Source of the DNA: an uncultured Eubacteriales bacterium
Lineage (GTDB): Bacteria; Bacillota; Clostridia; Oscillospirales; Oscillospiraceae
Reading direction: 5' to 3'
NCBI GenBank assembly: GCA_900549865.1
Contig: URPU01000039.1
Span: 1 to 20,575, forward strand
Length of the DNA: 20,575 nt
A model generated the notes under the pieces. It did not search any database. It was not told the DNA's origin and worked only from the letters and a program-made list of their open reading frames with translations. This document shows, in pieces, positions 14,990 through 20,575 of the stretch (position 1 is the first letter of the stretch; every line of letters begins with the position of its first letter). A program made the position numbers and the translations under genes.

Positions 14990-15056
14990 ACATACGCCAT
15001 CTATTTTAATACAAATAAGCAAAAACGCAAGAGTTTTTTACGCGGAGGGAAGCAGA

Positions 15057-16271
15057 ATGAACGTCATAGGCATAGTGGGGGAGTATAATCCGTTTCACTT
15101 CGGGCATGAGTACCATATTAAAATGAGCCGTGAGCGCCTTGGAGAGGACAGCGCCGTTGTCTGCGCCATGTCCGGCGACTACGTCCAGCGCGGCGAAGCG
15201 GCGATGTATTCCAAGTTCGCCCGCGCCGAGGCCGCCTGCCGCGGTGGCGTCGATCTCGTGCTGGAGCTTCCTCTGCCGTGGGTGCTTTCCTCGGCGGAGG
15301 GCTTCGCCCGCGGGGCGGTCGCCCTGCTCAGCGCCGCCGGGGCCACGCATCTCAGCTTCGGCAGCGAGGCCGGAGAGACCGGGCCGCTTGAGGAACTGGC
15401 CGGGCTTCTTGTCACGCCGGAGATAAATGAGGAGATAAAGGCCGTGCTTGCGCAGGATGCAAGCCTCTCCTACGCCGCCGCGCGGCAGAAGGCCGTCGCA
15501 GCGAGGCTTGGCAGCCGCGCCGCGCTCCTTGAAACGCCGAACAACATCCTCGCCGTGGAATACCTGAAGGCGATAAAAACGCTGGGCGTGCCCCTCGCGC
15601 CCATGACGGTCGCGCGCAGCGGGGCCGCGCATGATGACGCCTCCGGCGGCGTGGGCTATAGGTCAGCCATGGAGATCCGCCGCTTCATCTCGCAGGGGAT
15701 GGAGGCCGGAAGCTTCGTTCCCACGGGCGCGGCGGCGGTGTACGCGCGCGAAAGAGACTGCGGGCGCGAGCTTGCGGGGGAGGAGCGCATGGAGCTTGCC
15801 ATACTTTCCCGATTGAGGATGCTTGACCGCGCGGCGTTTGACGCCCTGCCGGACGCCTCCGGCGGCGCGGGTGCGCGGCTCTATGAGGCCGCCCGGACGC
15901 AGCCCAGCCTGAACGCCGTGCTTGCCGCGGCAAAGACAAAGCGCTATGCCATGTCGCGCGTGCGGCGCATGTGCATGTGCGCCGCGCTCGGCGTGCGCGC
16001 GGAGATGAGTACCGGCACGCCGCCGTATATCCGCGTGCTTGCCGCGAACGCGCGCGGCTGCGCGCTGCTGCGGCAGATGAACGACCGGGAGGACGGCCTT
16101 CCCGTCGTGACAAAGCCCGCCTCCGTGAAAAATCTGTCCGCGGATCACGAAACGCTGTTCGCCCTCGGCGCATCCGCGCACGACCTGTATGTGCTCGGTT
16201 ACAGGGCGGAAGGGGAGCGAAAAGGGGGCGAAGACTGGCGAAACAGCCCCAAAATTGTGAATAATCCATAA
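15057..16271 (+). CDS. tmcAL: tRNA(Met) cytidine acetate ligase TmcAL
   Basis: Enzyme that activates acetate with ATP to acetyl-adenylate and acetylates C34 (ac4C) of elongator tRNA-Met, sharpening AUG reading; described for the Bacillus YlbM family. Its 404 residues fit the family. The nucleotidyltransferase core starts with GIVGEYNPFHFGHEYHI, with the HxGH motif at 14-17. MSGDYVQRGEAAMYSKFARAEAA (about 40-62) and DLVLELP (about 67-73) are further family blocks. The longer frame to 14970 adds 29 residues without a ribosome site; GGAGGG at 15044-15049 places the start at ATG 15057. Very GC-rich codon use. Divergent from ackA, which shares the substrate acetate. Confidence 0.93.
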   Translation: MNVIGIVGEYNPFHFGHEYHIKMSRERLGEDSAVVCAMSGDYVQRGEAAMYSKFARAEAACRGGVDLVLELPLPWVLSSAEGFARGAVALLSAAGATHLSFGSEAGETGPLEELAGLLVTPEINEEIKAVLAQDASLSYAAARQKAVAARLGSRAALLETPNNILAVEYLKAIKTLGVPLAPMTVARSGAAHDDASGGVGYRSAMEIRRFISQGMEAGSFVPTGAAAVYARERDCGRELAGEERMELAILSRLRMLDRAAFDALPDASGGAGARLYEAARTQPSLNAVLAAAKTKRYAMSRVRRMCMCAALGVRAEMSTGTPPYIRVLAANARGCALLRQMNDREDGLPVVTKPASVKNLSADHETLFALGASAHDLYVLGYRAEGERKGGEDWRNSPKIVNNP

Positions 16272-16313
16272 AAGCGGCAAAAAAATATTTTTCAATTTAG
16301 TGAGATACATTTA

Positions 16314-16342
16314 TTGCAATTCTGCGCCCGATAGTGCATAAT
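16314..16342 (+). promoter_or_regulatory. Promoter of the liv operon
   Basis: TTGCAA (16314-16319), a 17-bp spacer, then CATAAT (16337-16342). The leader would be about 75 nt. A 10-bp palindrome (TACACGTGTA, 16362-16371) in the leader may be an operator; its regulator is unknown. Confidence 0.6.
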
Positions 16343-16424
16343 CGTAATATCGCAAAAGAGATACACGTGTACGCGAAATACGGACACTCCCAATTGCGAA
16401 GAATATATTATGGAGGGACAAAAT

Positions 16425-17639
16425 ATGAAGAAGATCATAGCAATTGCACTTGCTTTAGTAATGGTTTTCGCACTTTGCGCGTGCGGCAGCACCTCAAGCA
16501 GTGCACCGGCTGACAGCTCCGCTTCCGCCTCTTCCGGCGAGAAGGTCGTCAAGATAGGAGTTTTTGAGCCGACTTCCGGCCAGAATGCAGCCGGCGGCAA
16601 GAAAGAGATACTCGGCATCGAGTATGCCCACGCTCTTCAGCCCACCGTTGACATCAACGGCGAGACCTACAATATAGAGCTCGTCTACGCTGACAACGCG
16701 TCTGACGCATCCAAGGCGCCTTCCGCAGCGCAGCTTCTGATAAGCCAGAATGTTTCCGTCGTTATCGGCACATACGGTTCCGGCTGCGCCATCGCTGCCG
16801 GCGACCTGTTTGCAGAGGCCAAGATCCCCGCGATCGGCACCTCTTGCACCAACCCCCAGGTCACTCTTGGCAATGACTACTACTTCCGTATTGCTTACAT
16901 CGACCCGTTCCAGGGCGCTGTTATGGCAAGCTATGCTCTCAAGCAGGGCTGCAAGAACTGCGTCGTCATAGTTGAGGCCGGCGACGACTACTCCGCCGGA
17001 TTCGGCAACTACTTCTCCGAGGCCATGCTCAAGGCCGGCGCCGCGTGCGACACCGTCACCTTCCAGACCGGCGAGACCGACTTCTCCACCATCATGGCAA
17101 ACATCAAGTCCAAGGGCTATGACGGTATCTTTGCTCCTGTCTCCATCGAGACTGCTCCTCTGATAATCAATCAGGCGCGTGAGAACGGCGTTGACTGCCA
17201 GATCATGGCGGGCGACACTTGGGACGATATCTCTATCGCTGAGCGTGCCGGCGAGAACGCCAACGGCGTGTTCTTCTCCGCATTCTTTGATGCTTCCGAT
17301 ACGAGCAACGAAGCCGGTGTTGAGTTCAACAAGGGCATCCTTGATTGGATCGCGGCCGACTCCACCAGACTCGAGAACAACGGCGGCACTGCCGACGCTA
17401 TCTCCTCCGTTACTCCCTGCGGCTATGACGCTTACATGGCGGCCTACAACGCCATCCTCGCCGCACAGAGCACCGACGGTCAGGCTATCCGCGACGCGCT
17501 TGCCGGCCTTGAGGTGAGCGGTCTTGTCACCGGCGACCTTAAGTTCGACGAGAACGGCGACGCCATCAAGAACTATGTTGCCATAAAGACCTTCCAGGAC
17601 GGCAAGATAGTGTTCTCCGATGCCTACACCGGTGAATAA
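16425..17639 (+). CDS. livJ: Branched-chain amino acid ABC transporter, substrate-binding lipoprotein
   Basis: Extracytoplasmic receptor that captures leucine, isoleucine, valine or a related amino acid or amide and delivers it to the LivHM permease. The 404 residues start with a lipoprotein signal peptide, MKKIIAIALALVMVFALCAC; lipobox LCAC gives the lipidated Cys20. A Ser/Ala-rich linker follows to about 45. Then comes a periplasmic-binding type I fold (KIGVFEPTSGQNAAGGKKEILGIEYA...), with IGTYGSGCAIAAGDLFAEAKIPAIGTSCTNP typical of Peripla_BP_6. The start is set by GGAGGG at 16412-16417; the ATG at 16410 lies upstream of this site. Codon use is strongly biased, as in rpsA, suggesting high expression. 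Exact ligand cannot be told; amide/urea-type ligands are alternatives. Confidence 0.9.
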   Translation: MKKIIAIALALVMVFALCACGSTSSSAPADSSASASSGEKVVKIGVFEPTSGQNAAGGKKEILGIEYAHALQPTVDINGETYNIELVYADNASDASKAPSAAQLLISQNVSVVIGTYGSGCAIAAGDLFAEAKIPAIGTSCTNPQVTLGNDYYFRIAYIDPFQGAVMASYALKQGCKNCVVIVEAGDDYSAGFGNYFSEAMLKAGAACDTVTFQTGETDFSTIMANIKSKGYDGIFAPVSIETAPLIINQARENGVDCQIMAGDTWDDISIAERAGENANGVFFSAFFDASDTSNEAGVEFNKGILDWIAADSTRLENNGGTADAISSVTPCGYDAYMAAYNAILAAQSTDGQAIRDALAGLEVSGLVTGDLKFDENGDAIKNYVAIKTFQDGKIVFSDAYTGE

Positions 17640-17662
17640 GCCCCAACGCTTAGATCACAGTC

Positions 17663-17714
17663 AAACGGCAGCGTTATCCCCGGCGAGACCCGCCGGGGAG
17701 CGTTCCGTTTTTAT
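17663..17714 (+). terminator. Intrinsic terminator/attenuator between livJ and livH
   Basis: An 8-bp GC stem (17678-17685 with 17691-17698) is enclosed by an outer pairing of 17663-17668 with 17705-17710, followed by a T-run. It lies after the binding-protein gene. Partial read-through would give much more receptor than permease. Confidence 0.75.
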
Positions 17715-17749
17715 GTATAGAAAGAGTTTTTGGTTAGGAGGCTTGTAAT

Positions 17750-18637
17750 ATGCATACTGCCACATATTACATAGATCTGCTGCTATCGGGAATCACCGTC
17801 GGCAGCCTTTATGCGTTGATTGCCATCGGCTATACCATGGTCTACGGCATTTTGCGTTTAATAAACTTTGCACACGGCGACATCTTTATGATGGCCGGCT
17901 TCTTCATGGTGTATATCAGCGCGTCAATGCCTATGGCAGTGGCGATACCCATAGTTCTTGCCATGACGGTGCTTCTCGGCGTGCTCATAGAGCGCGCGGC
18001 GTACAAGCCGCTGCGCAGTGCCCCGCGCATGTCTGTCATGATCTCTGCGATAGGCGTCAGCTATCTGCTTCAGAATCTTGCGACGTATATCACCGGCGGC
18101 CTTGCAAGGGCATACCCCGACATTCCTTTTCTCAAGGGAACGTTCATGGCTGGCGCTCTCAAGGTCAAGGTCATCACTGTGGTCACGCCTGTGCTGACGA
18201 TCCTGCTCGTTATCGCGCTTGTCATTTTCATCAACCATACCAAGACGGGCATGGCCATGCGCGCCGTTTCCAAGGATTTCGATACGGCTCGTCTCATGGG
18301 CATCAAGGTCAACAATGTCATTTCCGTCACCTTTATAATAGGTTCGTTCCTTGCGGGTGTCGGCTCCATACTTTACTTTACCAATTACGGCCAGGTCAGC
18401 CCCACTATCGGCGCTATGCCCGGCCTGAAAGCCTTCGTCGCGGCGGTGTTCGGCGGCATCGGTTCGATCCCCGGCGCGGTGCTCGGCGCATATATAATCG
18501 GCATTTGCGAATCGCTCATCAAGGCGAATGACTCGATCGCCATATTCAGCAACGCCTTTACTTTTGCCCTGCTTATTATCGTGCTTCTGTTCAAGCCCAA
18601 CGGCATGTTCGGCGAAAAGCTGACGGAGAAGGTGTGA
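17750..18637 (+). CDS. livH: Branched-chain amino acid ABC transporter permease LivH
   Basis: Inner-membrane permease subunit of the liv importer, pairing with LivM. Its 295 residues are largely hydrophobic, with about eight membrane segments. Family landmarks include GSLYALIAIGYTMVYGILRLINFAHGDIFM at 18-47, the cytoplasmic coupling loop region (TKTGMAMRAVSKDFDTARLMGIKVNNV) and the GGIGSIPGAVLGAYIIGICESL segment near the C-terminus. AGGAGG at 17736-17741 supports the ATG at 17750. It follows the attenuator and is 4 nt ahead of livM. Confidence 0.94.
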   Translation: MHTATYYIDLLLSGITVGSLYALIAIGYTMVYGILRLINFAHGDIFMMAGFFMVYISASMPMAVAIPIVLAMTVLLGVLIERAAYKPLRSAPRMSVMISAIGVSYLLQNLATYITGGLARAYPDIPFLKGTFMAGALKVKVITVVTPVLTILLVIALVIFINHTKTGMAMRAVSKDFDTARLMGIKVNNVISVTFIIGSFLAGVGSILYFTNYGQVSPTIGAMPGLKAFVAAVFGGIGSIPGAVLGAYIIGICESLIKANDSIAIFSNAFTFALLIIVLLFKPNGMFGEKLTEKV

Positions 18638-18641
18638 TATT

Positions 18642-19724
18642 ATGACAAACAAGAAAAGAGATATTATACTATCAGCGATCCTGGCGGCTGTCGTGCTGGC
18701 GTTGCTCGTCTATGTCGATAAGCAGCAGCATTATTCCATGCTTGCGTCCGTCATTCAGAAAGCGGCGATATACTCGCTCCTTGCTGTCTCGCTCAATCTG
18801 CTCAACGGCTTTACAGGGCTGTTTTCTCTCGGGCAGGCGGGCTTCATGATGCTTGGCGCATATACCTACGCCATACTCACCATCCCGCTTGAGCAGCACG
18901 CAAGCGTTTACCAGTACTTTAACGGCGGTATTGTCAACGTCTGCCTGCCGGCCTTCGTCGGCATAATTTGCGCCGGCCTTGTGGCGGTCGCGTTCGCGTG
19001 GCTTGTCGGCAAGCCCTGCCTCAAGCTGAAAAGCGACTATCTTGCCATTGCGACGCTCGGCTTTGCGGAGATCCTGCGTGCCATCATCCAGTGGGATGTC
19101 CTCGGCCCCGTTACCAATGCCTCCAACATCCTTAAAAAGTTCCCAAAGTTTGACAGCATTCTCACGCCTGTCCTCGCCTCTGCTTTCTGCATTTTTCTCA
19201 TAGTGCTGCTTATCAATTCCTCCTATGGCCGCGCTTTCAAGGCCATCCGCGAGGATGAGATCGCGGCGGAGGCAATGGGCATCAACCTTGCCAAGACAAA
19301 GATGCAGGCGTTTCTTACAAGCGCTTTTTTCGCCGGTATCGGCGGCGCACTGCTTGCAATGTTCCAGGCCAGCGTTCAGGCGCGCGCATTCACCTCTGCA
19401 ATGACCTATGAGATATTGCTCATTGTTGTCATTGGCGGCATCGGCTCAGTTACCGGCTCCATCTTGGGAAGCTTTTTGTACATAGCCTGTTCAGAGTGGT
19501 GGCTGCGTTTCCTCGACGACTCGCAGACCTACCTCGGTGTGAATATCCCGTTTATGCGCGGCGGCTTCCGTATGGTCGTTTTCTCCGTCGTCATCATGCT
19601 CATCGTCCTTTTCTACAGGCAGGGCATAATGGGTACGCATGAATTCTCGTGGCAGGCGATAATCGACTTTTTCAGAAAGCTCTTTGCAAAACGCGAAAGA
19701 AAGGCGGCGAAGGACAATGGCTGA
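18642..19724 (+). CDS. livM: Branched-chain amino acid ABC transporter permease LivM
   Basis: Second permease subunit of the importer. Its 360 residues carry multiple membrane segments. Landmarks: LNLLNGFTGLFSLGQAGFMMLGAYTYA near 52-78, the coupling region SYGRAFKAIREDEIAAEAMGINLAKTKMQAF, and VIGGIGSVTGSILGSFL near 265-280. It ends with a basic cytoplasmic tail (FAKRERKAAKDNG). The ATG is 4 nt after the livH stop, and its end overlaps the livG start by 8 nt, indicating translational coupling. Confidence 0.94.
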   Translation: MTNKKRDIILSAILAAVVLALLVYVDKQQHYSMLASVIQKAAIYSLLAVSLNLLNGFTGLFSLGQAGFMMLGAYTYAILTIPLEQHASVYQYFNGGIVNVCLPAFVGIICAGLVAVAFAWLVGKPCLKLKSDYLAIATLGFAEILRAIIQWDVLGPVTNASNILKKFPKFDSILTPVLASAFCIFLIVLLINSSYGRAFKAIREDEIAAEAMGINLAKTKMQAFLTSAFFAGIGGALLAMFQASVQARAFTSAMTYEILLIVVIGGIGSVTGSILGSFLYIACSEWWLRFLDDSQTYLGVNIPFMRGGFRMVVFSVVIMLIVLFYRQGIMGTHEFSWQAIIDFFRKLFAKRERKAAKDNG

Positions 19725-20559
19725 GAACGTGCTGCATATTGAAAATGTGACCATGCAGTTCGGCGGCGTCGTCGCCGTCAATAACCTCAATCTTGATGTT
19801 GAACAAGGTGAGATCGTTGCCCTCATCGGGCCGAACGGCGCGGGCAAGACCACGGCCTTCAACTGCGTCACCGGCGTGTATGAGCCGACGAACGGCAAGA
19901 TAGACTTCTATGGCGAGACCATAGTTGAAAACTATCCGCAGGGGAAGATGAAAAAGCTCTACGCGGGCGAGAATATGGGCATGTACGATAAGATCGTTTC
20001 CCATACTCCGGATGTTATCACGTCCAATGGCATTGCCCGCACCTTCCAGAACATCCGCCTTTTCTCAAAGCTCAGCGTTTTTGAAAACGTCATAATAGCA
20101 AAGCATATGCGTGCAAAGCAGAACTTTTTCTCTGCTGCACTGCACCTGAACGGTGCGGAAGAGCGGCGTATGCGCGAGGAGTCCATGGCTCTGCTTGAGG
20201 AGCAGGGGCTTGAAAAATATAAAGACGATGTGGCCGGAAGCCTGCCCTACGGCATCCAGCGCCGTCTTGAAATAGCCCGCGCCCTTGCGACCGAACCGAA
20301 GCTGCTGCTGCTCGATGAGCCGGCGGCAGGCATGAACCCGCAGGAGACGCTGGAACTGGCAGATTTCATCGTGAAAATAAGGGATGAATACAAGCTTTCC
20401 GTGTTCCTTGTCGAGCACCATATGGATCTTGTCATGAACATAAGCGATATGATATATGTCCTTGACTTCGGCAAGCTCATTGCCAAGGGTGTTCCGTCTG
20501 AAATACAGAATAATGAGCATGTCATAGACGCATACCTGGGGGTGAGTGAGGATGAGTGA
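19717..20559 (+). CDS. livG: Branched-chain amino acid ABC transporter ATP-binding protein LivG
   Basis: One of two ATPases that drive the importer. Its 280 residues carry Walker A GPNGAGKTT at 38-46, Q-loop Gln111 (RTFQNIRLF), signature LPYGIQRR at 176-183, Walker B LLLLDEP at 196-202 and the switch His234 (VEHHMD). Between the first strands and the Q-loop there is an extra stretch at about 75-100 (QGKMKKLYAGENMGMYDKIV...) that E. coli LivG lacks; I recall similar inserts in clostridial homologues. The ATG at 19717 overlaps the livM end and has GAAGGA before it. The frame extends upstream to 19684 inside livM without a ribosome site. The stop overlaps the livF start by 8 nt. Confidence 0.93.
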   Translation: MAENVLHIENVTMQFGGVVAVNNLNLDVEQGEIVALIGPNGAGKTTAFNCVTGVYEPTNGKIDFYGETIVENYPQGKMKKLYAGENMGMYDKIVSHTPDVITSNGIARTFQNIRLFSKLSVFENVIIAKHMRAKQNFFSAALHLNGAEERRMREESMALLEEQGLEKYKDDVAGSLPYGIQRRLEIARALATEPKLLLLDEPAAGMNPQETLELADFIVKIRDEYKLSVFLVEHHMDLVMNISDMIYVLDFGKLIAKGVPSEIQNNEHVIDAYLGVSEDE

Positions 20560-20575
20560 TATAATTCTCAGCGTT
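20552..20575 (+). CDS. livF: LivF, second ATP-binding protein (start only, cut by window edge)
   Basis: An ATG at 20552 opens a frame reading MSDIILSV up to the window end, overlapping the livG stop by 8 nt in the same way livG overlaps livM. GGGGGTGAG at 20538-20546 could be the ribosome site. The identity is inferred from operon order, because LivF normally follows LivG. Confidence 0.65.

Noticed and set aside
14970..15056. 29-residue N-terminal extension of TmcAL
   Set aside because: It runs through the intergenic promoter region and lacks a ribosome site, while the ATG at 15057 has GGAGGG and the family's usual N-terminus.

Overview
The window looks like a chromosomal segment of a gut-type Clostridia (Oscillospiraceae-like Bacillota). 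The evidence is a high-GC core, strong AGGAGG ribosome sites, sigma-A promoters of the TTGACA-17-TATAAT kind, a stand-alone clostridial ribosomal protein S1, TmcAL next to acetate kinase, and a clostridial-type branched-chain amino acid ABC operon. No species can be named from the sequence alone.

Layout. Positions 15-1241 (+) encode S1, followed by a strong terminator. Positions 1242-1579 hold no protein gene but contain three hairpins, a possible promoter and a possible small RNA. From 1580 to 7323 three minus-strand genes follow, each with its own visible promoter: a monoacylglycerol lipase-like hydrolase, a short UvrA paralogue without a UvrB-binding region, and a secreted acidic protein with seven ~31-residue beta-helix-like repeats. 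At 7507-8561 (+) is a Fic protein with a winged-helix tail; its promoter is overlapped by an inverted repeat. From 11611 back to about 8587 (-) runs a transcription unit with a structured leader, a SAM methyltransferase, an HSL-type hydrolase, and a decayed ABC exporter. The exporter has a missing 5' end, an in-frame amber stop, an internal deletion of Walker A, and a missing 3' end.

Positions 11716-11898 hold a tRNA-Pro(GGG) gene with promoter and terminator. It is followed by an AT-richer accessory island (about 11897-13640) with a headless RelE/ParE toxin remnant, an unrecognised 283-residue acidic protein, and a small membrane-anchored XRE regulator.

From 13668 on the content is core metabolism. 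Acetate kinase (-) and TmcAL (+) diverge from a short region in which candidate promoters overlap. TmcAL consumes acetate and ATP to make ac4C34 in elongator tRNA-Met, while AckA interconverts acetate and acetyl phosphate, so the pairing makes biochemical sense. The window ends in a liv operon: lipoprotein binding protein, hairpin attenuator/terminator, permeases LivH and LivM, ATPase LivG, and the first eight codons of LivF, with 8-nt overlaps at the last two junctions.

I saw no CRISPR array, intact insertion sequence, prophage or clear new defence system. The best leads are the fic operator, the degraded island next to tRNA-Pro with its orphan gene, the acetate kinase/TmcAL promoter overlap, and the possible small RNA after rpsA.
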